The notes beneath the pieces are model-generated. The model was not told where the DNA came from. It saw nothing but the letters and a program-made list of their open reading frames with translations, and did no database searches. Below are positions 17,464-26,611 of a DNA stretch of 64,000 bases, one piece after another (within the stretch, counting starts at the first letter, position 1; each line of letters begins with the position of its first letter). The DNA is from Pseudarthrobacter oxydans. GTDB lineage: Bacteria > Actinomycetota > Actinomycetes > Actinomycetales > Micrococcaceae. The stretch lies in NCBI RefSeq assembly GCF_030812335.1, contig NZ_JAUSSN010000003.1, positions 372,001 through 436,000 on the forward strand. The letters are read 5' to 3'. The position numbers and the translations under genes are program-made.

Positions 17464-17573
17464 GACCTGCCGGGGGCTGCTCCCCCGTTCCGGTTCGGTG
17501 CCTGCCGGCCTGTTTGTCCACATAGCCCACAGCACGCCTGTCCGGTGTCCGCGCCGCTGCGTAGTGTCGGGCT

Positions 17574-18404
17574 ATGTCCATCCCCGCCCTTCCCGCCCTG
17601 TCCGTAGGCGTCGTCCCTGAGGTCAGCCCCCGGGCATTTTTTCGTGGCTCGTGGCACCCCTTGTCGGTTCTCCGAAACGGCGGGGCCCGCAGGCGCCGCC
17701 CAGTCCGGTCGGCGTCTTCAGGTCCGCGGCGCCGGCCAGGACCCGCTGGGCAATCTCCCCGCAGGCGGCTGGCCCGGTGGCTGGCCCGCAACCTCCGGCT
17801 GGGCGTGGCGCTGCTGCTGTGCGTGGCGGCCGGTCTTACTGTCCAGCAGCTGACCCCGGCCCCGGCCTTTACGGTCTCCGCTTTCGCCGCCGCACGGGAC
17901 CTCCCCGCCGGGCAAACACTGGGCCCGGATGACCTGACGGCGCTGAGTGTCCCGCGCGGGCTGGTGCCCGAAGGCAGCTACGGCAGCGCCGAGTCCCTGC
18001 AGGGCAAACAGCTGGCGGTGGCCCTGCGCAAGGGCCAACTACTATCTGACGCCCAGCTCCTTGGTCCCGGCCTGCTGGCAGGAAGCCCTCCGGGATCTGC
18101 CGCCGTGCCGCTCCGGATGGCCGATCCCGCCTCGATCCAGCTGCTCGCCCCCGGGCAACTTGTCAACGTCGTGATGACCACCGGCAACGGCTTTGACCAG
18201 CCGGCAGCAACGCAGGTGCTGGCCGCCGCGGTGCCGGTGCTGTGGACCTCCGAGCACGGCAACGGGGCCGGCCAATGGCTGGCAACCGGGGAGACAGACA
18301 GCCTCCTGGTCGTCGCTGCCGACGCTGATCAGGCCGGTCGCCTCGCCGGTGCTTCCACGCAGGGGAAGCTATTCTTTGTCCTCGTGGCGGCCGCCCATGA
18401 CTAG
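17574..18404 (+). CDS. SAF-domain protein (CpaB/RcpC-like)
   Basis: 276 residues. A basic, disordered N-terminus precedes one membrane anchor (LRLGVALLLCVAAGLTVQQL, about 74-93). The SAF domain follows (FAAARDLPAGQTLGPDDLTALSVPRGLVPEG), with a C-terminal CpaB-like part (LLAPGQLVNVVMTT). CpaB/RcpC help assemble Flp/Tad pili at the outer face of the membrane. No other Tad pilus gene is nearby, so this is an orphan. The ATG used has no clear ribosome site; a start nearer the anchor is possible. Confidence 0.75.
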   Translation: MSIPALPALSVGVVPEVSPRAFFRGSWHPLSVLRNGGARRRRPVRSASSGPRRRPGPAGQSPRRRLARWLARNLRLGVALLLCVAAGLTVQQLTPAPAFTVSAFAAARDLPAGQTLGPDDLTALSVPRGLVPEGSYGSAESLQGKQLAVALRKGQLLSDAQLLGPGLLAGSPPGSAAVPLRMADPASIQLLAPGQLVNVVMTTGNGFDQPAATQVLAAAVPVLWTSEHGNGAGQWLATGETDSLLVVAADADQAGRLAGASTQGKLFFVLVAAAHD

Positions 18405-18483
18405 CCGGGTCTCCCGGCGGGTGATCCCGTGGCAGGGGCCCTCTCGGAAGGCGACGCCCGCGTGGTCCGGGCCGGGAAGGATC

Positions 18484-21400
18484 TTAGCCCCAGTGCGGAG
18501 GCTTCTGTTCCTCGAGCCAGGAGTCGTGGTCGTAGCCGCCCGGCTCGTCGCCCCAGCGCCTCGGATCATCCTCAGCGGCCTTGTTCGGCAGCACACCGGC
18601 CGCGGCTGCCGCCGGTGCGGGCTGGTGCGTCGCATTGTCCCCGTTGCCGTCCTGGGCTTCGCCGCTGGTCTGGCTGCCGCGATCGTTCTGGTCATCGCTG
18701 TGGTTCCGAGTAGCGCTGTGGTTGTGGGTATCGCCGTCCGCAGTCATGCCGCCGGCCTCCTTACTGCCCTGATCTGTTCTGTCCTGATGCGCGCGGTCCG
18801 GCGGTCCGGCCGGGGCCCGCCGCTCCGAGGCCTGCGCTTCGCTGACCGCGAGGTTCTCGAAGTCGTCGTCGAAGAATCCCGGCTCGGCCTGTTTCCGGTG
18901 CGTCACTGCCGGCTTTTCCAGGCCGAGATATCCGCCGATGCGGTCGGCGCAGGCCGACGGATCGGTGAAGACCTCTATGGTCCATAGTGGCATGTAGCGC
19001 CAGCCGAGTCGTTCCAGGAGCTGCGGGCGGAGCCTGCTGCGTTCGCGGACGGTCAGCCGCCGGTACTGCTCGGTGCCGTCGGACTCAATCGCCACGGGCC
19101 GGGGAATCTCGGCGTCGTCCTGTCCGAGGGTGCTCAACGGGTCGGCCGCGGCCACCATATTCAGGGCGCCGTCGTACTGGTGCCAGACCCGGGCACCCCG
19201 GGCCCGCAGGCGGTCGCCGAGGTCCGCCACGAGAGGGTCAGCCCCCAGGGCCTGTTCGCTGGCGGCGGCCCGCGATGCCGGGCTGCCGAGATCGGAGTTG
19301 CCTGCGATTTCACGGTCCAGCAGTTCGTAGAAGTCGACCGCGCCGTGGTTCAACCGGGTCACGTCGAGGTCCTCGGGGCGGAAGCAGCTCAGCACGTGCA
19401 GCGACCGGCGTGCCCGTGTCATGGCGAGGGCGAACTTGGCCCGTCCTCCGGCCAGGGACAGCGGTCCCAGGCTGTGGAGGGCCCGCCCGTGCGGAGTGCG
19501 TCCGTACCCCGGGGAGAAGATCACATGGTCCCGGACCAGGCCCTGGGCACGTTCCAGGTCCACCACCCGGAAGGATTCGTCGCCGGCGGTGAAGAAACTG
19601 GCCAGCATCGGGTAATTCGGGAGCTGCAGCCGGATGGACTCGCCGATCCGGGCTGCGTGCCGGAGGCTGCCGGTGACGACAGCCAGCGACGTCCGCGGCC
19701 GCAGCCGGGCGTGTTCGAAGACCAGCTCCACCGCACGGTTGACCTCTGCCACGACGGATTCGACACCGTCCTGGTCGGCGCTGGGCAGTCCCGTGCCGTC
19801 CGGCAGGTATTCCACCGTCAGGGCGCGGTCCAGCCCGGTCGCTGACTGGCCTTCCGGCAGGCGGCGGAGTCCGCCGTCGTAGAAGCCCTTGCTCAACTGC
19901 CGGACGAGGTCTTCATCCACGGCGCGGTAGACGGTGTGCAGGCTCCAGGTGGGCAACACGGTCGACAGAGCCTGGTAGGCGCTCTCCACACCCTGGTGGG
20001 AGCTCTCGCCGGCGGCAAGCCGCTCCACACCCACGGTGAAGGTCCGCGGGCTGGCGATCCGGTCGTCACCGAAGGCGATGACCTGTTTGGAGCGGGCGAT
20101 GGCCGGCAGGACAGCCTGCAGCGACGTCGCTTCGGCGTCGAGGATGACAACCGCGTCGAACCGCTGCTCCACGGGCAGGACCGCCGTCAGGAGATACGGG
20201 CTCACCGACCACACCGGCACCAGCATGGGCAGCAGTTCCGCGGCCTGTCCGGTCAGCGCCGGAAGCGTTACCCGGCCGTCCTTGAGCAGGCTGCGCAGCA
20301 GCTCCGCCTGGCGCGGGTGCTCCGCGATGGCCGCCCGCCACCGTTCGGCCAGCTGCCAGCGCAGCCGGGCCGCTCCGCTGGCGATGTGGGCGTTGTCGGC
20401 GAGGCGGTATTCGGCTTCGAGCTGGCGGAGGGCGTCGCCGTCGGACATGGCGAGGTAGTCGTCCCCGCTGATCATGGCTTCCAGGGCCGACTGCCACCAG
20501 GCGAGCTCCAGCTCCGTGGCGACCGACTCGGCCGGCACCTCACGCTCGGCAAGGTCGGCGAGCAGCTCGCCGAGCCCATGCTCGCGCATGTTTTCCACCA
20601 GCAGCGTCCGCTCCGGCAGCGTCTCGAGCGTCCCGGTGTCGGCAACCAGCCGTTCCAGCCGCTCCATCAGTTCTTCATAAGGCGTGGTGTGCAGCTCGCC
20701 GCCCGCGGCGGTGTGCCGGACGGCCTGGCCGAGCTCGGCAAGCTCCGCTTCCAGCTCGCGGTACAGGGCGATGATCTCGCCGAGGCCGGACGGGACCGCC
20801 GGGTGGCGCTGCGTCGTGGCATAGCCGGACCACGCGGCCCGCTGCTCCTGGACGAGAACGAGGGAGCTGTGCAGGTCGGCGATGTGGACGCCCGGTCGGA
20901 CATATTCCTTGGCCACCCGGCGCAGGCGGGAACGCTGCATGGACGGCATCTCGATGTTCCGTTCGCGCCGCCAGGAGGAGGCGGCGGTGGCGGAGATGAG
21001 GTCATGGACCGGGCGGTCGAAGATGTCGGCGGTGAATTTGTCGAGGCTTTCGCGGACCGCGACGAGCAGCTCGACCTGGTCGCCCCATTCGGCGAAGGTG
21101 CGTCCGAGGCGGATTTCGGCGTGGTCGGCGACGCCGTTCATCAGTTCGCGCAGTTGCGGCAGCTTGCCGGCCACCGTGCGGGCCACCTGCTGGGCTTCCT
21201 GGGTTTCCTTGCGGGTCAGGAGGCGGGCGCCGTGCCAGGGGCTTGCCGTCGAGGACCGGCTGAAGCTGCCCAGTTCGGCGGCGCGGTGGAGCCGCCCGGC
21301 GAGTTCCTCGCGGTCGCGGATGTTGTCCAGCACGCTGCGCTTGAGCCGGACGGTGGTCGCCGGTGCAGGCTGGAGCGACGTCAGTTCGGCCAGCGACTGC

Positions 21401-22614
21401 ATGGCTTCGTAGGGCGAGCAGCCCCAGCGCTGGCGGACGTTGTGCAGCGACGCGACGTGGTCCCGAAGGGCGTGGCGGTGCTCGGTCAGGGTGGTGTGCA
21501 GGTTGCTGAGCTGCGGCTGCAGGGATTTTTCGTTGCGCATGATGGCGCGGACCAGCTGGCCCTTGAGCTGCAGTGGGGTGGTGTTGCCGGCGAGCTGGAG
21601 CAGGGTGGAGTCCAGCCCCAGGGTGTCCAGCTCTGCGGAGATCTCGCCGAGGCTGGCCCGCCGGTCCCCCACCACGAGGACGGTCTTGCCCTGGTCGACG
21701 AGGGCGCCGATGGTGTTGATGGCTGTTTGGGTCTGGCCGGTGCCCGGCGGGCTGCTGACCACGAGCGAGTCACCGGCGCGGACGGCGTCGATGACGTACT
21801 GCTGGTCGGCGTCGGCGTCGAGCAGCAGCAGCTCATCGGCGGGATCGCGCTCGTCGGTGCTCGGGAAGCGCCCGGCCTTGAGCTCGGGAACCTCCACGGT
21901 CCCGCCGGCAGCGGCACGCCCCAGCGCCCCGACGAGGGGGTGGTTCTCGTTGATCCACGGATCCTCGAGACTCCCGGAAAGGTCCGCAAATGTGGAGACC
22001 AGGAGGTTGTGCTCGATCTCGGCGCCGTGGATGGGCTGGATGAGGGTGCCCAGGCGGTCGAGGACCGGCTGGGGGTCAAACCGGGCGGTGCTGTACGCCA
22101 TGCGGGTGACGGCGTTGATGTCGAAGACGATCCCGTGGATGGTCTTCAGGTGCCGGATCAGGGCAGGGTTGATCCTGGCCTGCTCGGTGAGCTGCAGTTC
22201 GTAGTCGTCCTCGCCGGGGCGCACGGTGAGGGAGATGGAGGCCAGCATGACCGGGGCAGACACACGCTGGGGTTTGCCGCCAACGGCGGAGGTCCAGACC
22301 ACCGTGCCGGCCGAGAAGTAGCCCGCGTCGATGCCGCGGTCGTTGGCGAGTTCGAAGATCTTGGACCGCAGGTTGCGCGAGGCCCTCGCGGCGACGACGT
22401 ACTGCTGCTGGTCGCGGATCAGGGTGGAGAGCCGGGTGCGGCGGCCGGCCATCAGCTGCGCCAGTCCGGACGGATGCGCGTGGGTCAGGTCGATGGAGCC
22501 CTCAGGCGTTTTGGTGAAGCGCAGCATGGTGTCTGCTCCGGTGACGGGTTTGAGCCCGGACAGCCATTTCCTGAGCTCCTCGGAGCCCTCGGGGTGGCCT
22601 TGACCAACTGACAC
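18484..22614 (-). CDS. very large SF1 helicase-nuclease-like protein with altered active-site residues
   Basis: 1376 residues. The layout is that of DUF4011-type SF1 helicases fused to a Vsr-like nuclease (REase_MTES_1575 type): SSPPGTGQTQT (Walker A region, residue 294), FDAVVILDAEA (Walker B region, about 819), ERAQGLVRDHVIFSPGYG (motif V), ALAMTRARRSLHV (motif VI, about 1060), then AIESDG (1177) and LERLGWRYMPLW. The Walker A Lys is Gln, the Walker B DE is DA, and the first nuclease Asp appears to be Asn. The last 120 residues are acidic and disordered. A GTG at 22614 behind AGAAGG is preferred over ATG 22695. The frame is intact, so this is not an obvious pseudogene. Confidence 0.8.
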   Translation of the reverse strand: MSVGQGHPEGSEELRKWLSGLKPVTGADTMLRFTKTPEGSIDLTHAHPSGLAQLMAGRRTRLSTLIRDQQQYVVAARASRNLRSKIFELANDRGIDAGYFSAGTVVWTSAVGGKPQRVSAPVMLASISLTVRPGEDDYELQLTEQARINPALIRHLKTIHGIVFDINAVTRMAYSTARFDPQPVLDRLGTLIQPIHGAEIEHNLLVSTFADLSGSLEDPWINENHPLVGALGRAAAGGTVEVPELKAGRFPSTDERDPADELLLLDADADQQYVIDAVRAGDSLVVSSPPGTGQTQTAINTIGALVDQGKTVLVVGDRRASLGEISAELDTLGLDSTLLQLAGNTTPLQLKGQLVRAIMRNEKSLQPQLSNLHTTLTEHRHALRDHVASLHNVRQRWGCSPYEAMQSLAELTSLQPAPATTVRLKRSVLDNIRDREELAGRLHRAAELGSFSRSSTASPWHGARLLTRKETQEAQQVARTVAGKLPQLRELMNGVADHAEIRLGRTFAEWGDQVELLVAVRESLDKFTADIFDRPVHDLISATAASSWRRERNIEMPSMQRSRLRRVAKEYVRPGVHIADLHSSLVLVQEQRAAWSGYATTQRHPAVPSGLGEIIALYRELEAELAELGQAVRHTAAGGELHTTPYEELMERLERLVADTGTLETLPERTLLVENMREHGLGELLADLAEREVPAESVATELELAWWQSALEAMISGDDYLAMSDGDALRQLEAEYRLADNAHIASGAARLRWQLAERWRAAIAEHPRQAELLRSLLKDGRVTLPALTGQAAELLPMLVPVWSVSPYLLTAVLPVEQRFDAVVILDAEATSLQAVLPAIARSKQVIAFGDDRIASPRTFTVGVERLAAGESSHQGVESAYQALSTVLPTWSLHTVYRAVDEDLVRQLSKGFYDGGLRRLPEGQSATGLDRALTVEYLPDGTGLPSADQDGVESVVAEVNRAVELVFEHARLRPRTSLAVVTGSLRHAARIGESIRLQLPNYPMLASFFTAGDESFRVVDLERAQGLVRDHVIFSPGYGRTPHGRALHSLGPLSLAGGRAKFALAMTRARRSLHVLSCFRPEDLDVTRLNHGAVDFYELLDREIAGNSDLGSPASRAAASEQALGADPLVADLGDRLRARGARVWHQYDGALNMVAAADPLSTLGQDDAEIPRPVAIESDGTEQYRRLTVRERSRLRPQLLERLGWRYMPLWTIEVFTDPSACADRIGGYLGLEKPAVTHRKQAEPGFFDDDFENLAVSEAQASERRAPAGPPDRAHQDRTDQGSKEAGGMTADGDTHNHSATRNHSDDQNDRGSQTSGEAQDGNGDNATHQPAPAAAAAGVLPNKAAEDDPRRWGDEPGGYDHDSWLEEQKPPHWG

Positions 22615-22835
22615 TGCTGCCTTCTTTTCTGTGCTCGCGTTTACTGTGCTCACGTTTTCCGTGCTCGCGCGGGACGTCCTGAACAATACCGGCATGCATT
22701 CGAGGGTAGCCCGAATCCGGCCCCGGTGAGGCTCCGCAACACTGGCGGACCATAAATTCGACCGAATTCACATGATCGCCGGCCTGCGCCAAATGCTGCC
22801 GCCGGGGTCCGGGCCGGGCAGCCCGGGACAGACCG

Positions 22836-22866
22836 AAAATGGCCGGCCTCCCCAGGAGACCGGCCA
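22836..22866 (-). terminator. rho-independent terminator of guaA
   Basis: The arms 22840-22850 and 22856-22866 (TGGCCGG.../...CCGGCCA) pair at 10 of 11 positions around a 5-nt loop. On the minus strand the stem is followed by TTTT. It lies 22 bp after the guaA stop. Confidence 0.75.
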
Positions 22867-22887
22867 CCCGACTAACCCGTTACCGGG

Positions 22888-24477
22888 CTATTCCCATTCA
22901 ATGGTTCCCGGCGGCTTGCTGGTCACGTCGAGCACGACGCGGTTAACGCCGTCCACTTCGTTGGTGATGCGGTTGGAGATCCTGGCCAGCAGATCGTAAG
23001 GCAGCCGCGACCAGTCCGCCGTCATGGCGTCTTCGGAGGAGACCGGGCGCAACACGATCGGATGGCCGTAGGTGCGGCCATCGCCCTGGACGCCGACGCT
23101 GCGGACATCGGCCAGTAGGACGACCGGCATCTGCCAGACCTCGTTGTCGAGCCCGGCGGCGGTCAGTTCGGCCCGCGCGATGGCGTCCGCCTTCCGCAGC
23201 AGGTCCAGCCGCTCCTTGGTGACTTCACCGACGATCCTGATGCCGAGGCCCGGTCCGGGGAACGGCTGGCGTCCCACGATTTCCTGCGGCAGGCCCAGTT
23301 GGGCGCCGACGGCGCGGACCTCGTCCTTGAACAGGGCGCGCAGCGGTTCGACGAGTTCGAACTGCAGGTCCTCCGGCAGTCCGCCCACGTTGTGGTGGCT
23401 CTTGATGTTCGCCGCGCCTTCGCCGCCGCCGGATTCGACGACGTCGGGGTACAGGGTGCCCTGCACGAGGAACTTGATCTTCTCGCCGTGCGCTGCCGCC
23501 TCGGCGATGATCGCCAGCTCGGCTTCCTCGAAGGCGCGGATGAATTCGCGGCCGATGATCTTGCGCTTGGTCTCGGGGTCGCTGACCCCGGCCAGGGCCG
23601 CCTGGAAGCGCTCCTGCTCGTTGGCAACGTAGAGCTTGACGCCGGTGGCGGCCACGAAGTCGCGTTCGACCTGTTCGGCTTCGCCTTCGCGCAGCAGTCC
23701 GTGGTCCACGAACACACAGGTCAGCTGCTCGCCGACGGCGCGCTGGACCAGGGCGGCGGCGACGGCGGAGTCAACGCCGCCGGAGAGGCCGCAGATGACC
23801 CGGGCGTCGCCGATCTGCTCGCGGATCCGGTCGACCTGCTCCTCGAGGATGTTGCCGGCGGTCCAGTTCGGTTCCAGCCCGGCGCCCTTGAACAGGAAGT
23901 TCTCCAGCACCTGCTGGCCGTAGGCGGAGTGCTTCACCTCCGGGTGCCACTGCACGCCGTAGAGGCGCTTCTCCTCGTTGGCGAAGGCGGCAACTTCGGC
24001 TCCGGCCGTCGTCGCGAGGACCTCAAAGCCCTCCGGGGCCTCGTGCACCGAATCGCCGTGGCTCATCCAGGTGCTCTGGTGCTGGGGCATGCCGTTCAGG
24101 ATGGAGCGGCCTTCGCCGATGGTCGTGGTCTCGGTGGCGCCGTACTCGCGGAGACCGGTCTGGGCCACCTTGCCGCCGAGGGCGTTGGCCATGGCCTGGA
24201 AGCCGTAGCAGATGCCGAAGACCGGGACGCCGGCTTCGAACAGCTCCGCGCCGACGCCGGGGGCACCTTCGGCGTAGACGCTCGCGGGGCCGCCGGAGAG
24301 GATGATCGCGGCGGGGTTCTTGGCCAGGAGCTGCTCGGTGCTGTAGGTATGCGGAACCACTTCCGAATACACGTTCGCTTCCCGGACGCGGCGGGCGATC
24401 AGCTGCGCGTACTGGGCACCGTAGTCAACAACCAGCACGGGCTTGTGGGACGTCTGGGATGCAGAGGGAGTAGTCAC
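22888..24477 (-). CDS. guaA: GMP synthase (glutamine-hydrolysing)
   Basis: 529 residues, full length. The N-terminal class I amidotransferase domain has the nucleophile C90 in VFGICYGFQ and the His-Glu pair in VQWHPEV. The central ATP pyrophosphatase has the PP-loop [15 protein letters not shown]. The C-terminal dimerisation domain ends KPPGTIEWE. It aminates XMP to GMP, the last step of the branch begun by GuaB at 34-35.5 kb. It starts at GTG with TAGGCT 6 nt upstream, so it is probably leaderless. A terminator follows. Confidence 0.97.
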   Translation of the reverse strand: MTTPSASQTSHKPVLVVDYGAQYAQLIARRVREANVYSEVVPHTYSTEQLLAKNPAAIILSGGPASVYAEGAPGVGAELFEAGVPVFGICYGFQAMANALGGKVAQTGLREYGATETTTIGEGRSILNGMPQHQSTWMSHGDSVHEAPEGFEVLATTAGAEVAAFANEEKRLYGVQWHPEVKHSAYGQQVLENFLFKGAGLEPNWTAGNILEEQVDRIREQIGDARVICGLSGGVDSAVAAALVQRAVGEQLTCVFVDHGLLREGEAEQVERDFVAATGVKLYVANEQERFQAALAGVSDPETKRKIIGREFIRAFEEAELAIIAEAAAHGEKIKFLVQGTLYPDVVESGGGEGAANIKSHHNVGGLPEDLQFELVEPLRALFKDEVRAVGAQLGLPQEIVGRQPFPGPGLGIRIVGEVTKERLDLLRKADAIARAELTAAGLDNEVWQMPVVLLADVRSVGVQGDGRTYGHPIVLRPVSSEDAMTADWSRLPYDLLARISNRITNEVDGVNRVVLDVTSKPPGTIEWE

Positions 24478-24483
24478 CGTACT

Positions 24484-24489
24484 AGCCTA
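24484..24489 (-). promoter_or_regulatory. leaderless-type -10 (TAGGCT) for guaA
   Basis: TAGGCT, 6 nt (AGTACG), then the GTG start. Confidence 0.55.
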
Positions 24490-24584
24490 CTTTGCGGCGC
24501 CGTCCGCCCGCACATTGAGAAGGCCGCCCGGGCCCGGGAACGGCCGCCGGGTAAGCGAACTCACACGGGCCCGACGTCGTGCGC

Positions 24585-25097
24585 TCAGTAGCGCTGCGGC
24601 GCCTGCGGGTTCGCGGCCAGTTCCGCCTCCACCTCGGCGTGGACCCTCTTCTCCACGAAGAAGGACAGGAACGGCACGACGCCGCCGAGCGCCAGGAGGA
24701 TCATCTTCGCGAACGGCCAGCGCATCAGCGACCACAGGCGGAAGTTGGACATGAGGTACACGACGTACATCCAGCCGTGCACGATCAGGACCGCGACGGA
24801 GAGGTTCACGCCGCCGACGACGCCGGGGGGCTCGGCGTCGGCGAATCCGAAGCCGAAGGGCTCACCGGTGACGGCGTTGGTGCCGCCGAGGAAGAGGTAC
24901 TGGCCAAAGGCGTACCGGGCGATCAGTTCGGCGCAGAGCAGGAGCAGCATGGTCCCGGTCATGTACGCGAGCACCTTGTAGAACTTCAGCGCCGAACGGA
25001 TCTGGGCCTCGGTTCCGCCGAAGCGGCGCTTCTTGCCGCGTCCGCTTCCCGGGGCGTTGGACTGCTGCGGCTGGACGGCCGGCTGGGGCTCGATCAT
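24585..25097 (-). CDS. DUF3817 membrane protein
   Basis: 170 residues with three to four membrane segments. The DUF3817 core is recognisable: ALKFYKVLAYMTGTMLLLLCAELI near the start and VHGWMYVVYLMSNFRLWSLMRWP in the middle, ending PFLSFFVEKRV. The function is unknown. Its start overlaps the SURF1 stop by 4 bp (ATGA), so the two are translationally coupled; a link to respiratory membrane assembly is inferred only from that. Confidence 0.88.
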   Translation of the reverse strand: MIEPQPAVQPQQSNAPGSGRGKKRRFGGTEAQIRSALKFYKVLAYMTGTMLLLLCAELIARYAFGQYLFLGGTNAVTGEPFGFGFADAEPPGVVGGVNLSVAVLIVHGWMYVVYLMSNFRLWSLMRWPFAKMILLALGGVVPFLSFFVEKRVHAEVEAELAANPQAPQRY

Positions 25098-25972
25098 GAT
25101 TGCACTTTCGTTTCGGTGGGGTGCGGTTCGTTGCGGTCCGGTTGGTTGGGGCCCGGTTCAGAGAGCTCCGGCGCCGCGGCGTCGTGCTCCTCGTCGAGGG
25201 CGTCCTCGAGTCCGCGGCGGTAGTCATCCTTGACCAGGCGCCACCAGATGAACAGCGCGAAGCCGGCAAACACGACCCACTCCGCGGCGTAGAACAGGTT
25301 GAGCCAGTTGACCTTTTCGGCCGGAGGCTGCGGTCCGATGTTCAGCGGCTTGACCTCGCCGCCGGACGCGGCGGCGCTGACATCGCTGCCGCCGGCGGCC
25401 TCGGAGCTCGCGGCGACGAAGCCGGGGTAGCTGCTGACTTCCCAGATGTTGATGAGCTCCGCGACGGAGACGGCGCTGGCCCGGCCGGGGCCGGCGTCGG
25501 TCCCGGTCAGCGGGGCTTCGGAGGGCAGCAGCCGTCCGGTCAGTTCAATGGTGCCCGACGGCGGGGCGGGTACGTCCGCGGGGTCGGCGACCCAGCCGCG
25601 GGCGACCGGGATCCAGGTCTGCGGGGAAGCGCCGGCTCCGGTCAGGACGGGGGCGCCGTCCACGGCCAGGGCGGAAACGATCCAGTAGCCCGTGGCGCCG
25701 TCGTTCAGCCGTCCCGGGACGAGGACCTGCTTCTGCGGGTCGTAGCTGCCGGAGGCGGTGACGACCTGGTCAGCGACCGACCCGGGAAAGAAATCCCCGG
25801 GCTGGAGCACCGTGGTGAGGGACTTTGGATCCTCGGTCGTGGCGGAGACCGTCACCTCAGGCGTGGTCGAGCGGCCGAACTGCCACTGGCTGAGCAGCAC
25901 AAACACCCCTGACACGACGATCGCGAACACGAGTCCGGCGATCCAGCGGGGTTGGAGGGCAGTTTTCAGCAC
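25094..25972 (-). CDS. SURF1-family cytochrome c oxidase assembly protein
   Basis: 292 residues. Two membrane segments (about 13-28 and 230-248) bracket a large extracytoplasmic domain, the SURF1 topology. RWIAGLVFAIVVSGVFVLLSQWQFGRS at the N-terminus and VPVARGWV-type segments (IPVARGWVADP) are family features. SURF1 assists haem insertion into the cytochrome aa3 oxidase. A charged cytoplasmic tail follows the second segment. It starts at GTG with TACGGT 6 nt upstream and is coupled to DUF3817 downstream. Confidence 0.9.
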   Translation of the reverse strand: MLKTALQPRWIAGLVFAIVVSGVFVLLSQWQFGRSTTPEVTVSATTEDPKSLTTVLQPGDFFPGSVADQVVTASGSYDPQKQVLVPGRLNDGATGYWIVSALAVDGAPVLTGAGASPQTWIPVARGWVADPADVPAPPSGTIELTGRLLPSEAPLTGTDAGPGRASAVSVAELINIWEVSSYPGFVAASSEAAGGSDVSAAASGGEVKPLNIGPQPPAEKVNWLNLFYAAEWVVFAGFALFIWWRLVKDDYRRGLEDALDEEHDAAAPELSEPGPNQPDRNEPHPTETKVQS

Positions 25973-25978
25973 CCCTTA

Positions 25979-25984
25979 ACCGTA
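25979..25984 (-). promoter_or_regulatory. leaderless-type -10 (TACGGT) for the SURF1 gene
   Basis: TACGGT, 6 nt (TAAGGG), then the GTG at 25972. Confidence 0.5.
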
Positions 25985-26052
25985 CTTCGTCGGCGTGTAG
26001 AACAACGAACGGGGATATAAGAGTGGGCAGAAAGGATAGCCCCTGCCCAATC

Positions 26053-26541
26053 TCAGTGGTCGAAGAAGACCAGGCTGGAGTTGATGAGTTCCGCGATCAC
26101 TTCGGGGTCGTAGGCCCGGCGGAGCGATTCGCGGTACGACTCCTTCGACAAGGACCTCGCCAGCGTGGCCAGCACTTCGAGGTGCTCGGAGAAGGAGCTG
26201 GCCGGGGTCGCGATCAGGAGGACCACAGTCGCCGGCCCGTCGGCGGCGCCGAAGTCGAGCGCCCTGCCGTACTTGGTGATGCCGACCGCGATGGTGGTCC
26301 GGGAGACGAACTCGCTGCGGGCGTGGGGCAGGCCGATGCCGCCGGGAAGACCGGTGGCCAGTTGGTGTTCCCGGGCGTTGACGTGCTTGAGGAAGCCCGG
26401 AAGATCTGAAATGCGTCCGGCGGCGTGCATCCGCTCCGCCAGCTGGGCCGTGGCGTCGAGCTTGTCGGTGGCGTCCATCTCGAGGATCACCATTTCCGGG
26501 GTGGTGAGCTCGGCGTCATACCGGTCCAGTGGTTCCGCCAA
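26053..26541 (-). CDS. PTS IIA component, fructose/mannitol type
   Basis: 162 residues. GLPGGIGLPHARSEFV carries the phospho-accepting His73 of the EIIA-Fru/Mtl family, and FSEHLEVLATLARSLSKE is the following conserved helix. No IIB or IIC partner is nearby, so it may serve a distant permease or act as a regulatory IIA. The frame runs upstream into glpD. I chose the TTG at 26541, because AAGGGA lies just before it and the protein then begins like other IIA domains. It lies 70 bp downstream of glpD on the same strand. Confidence 0.85.
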   Translation of the reverse strand: MAEPLDRYDAELTTPEMVILEMDATDKLDATAQLAERMHAAGRISDLPGFLKHVNAREHQLATGLPGGIGLPHARSEFVSRTTIAVGITKYGRALDFGAADGPATVVLLIATPASSFSEHLEVLATLARSLSKESYRESLRRAYDPEVIAELINSSLVFFDH

Positions 26542-26611
26542 GAGGTATCCCTTCGAAGTGGCGTCAATGCGCCGGCAGTCTCGGGTCGAGGCTGCCGGCG
26601 GACGCTGCCGG

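Noticed and set aside
19936..22611. An 891-codon open frame antisense to the helicase-like gene
   Set aside because: It mirrors the third-position GC bias of the real gene on the minus strand. No ribosome site and no recognisable domain.
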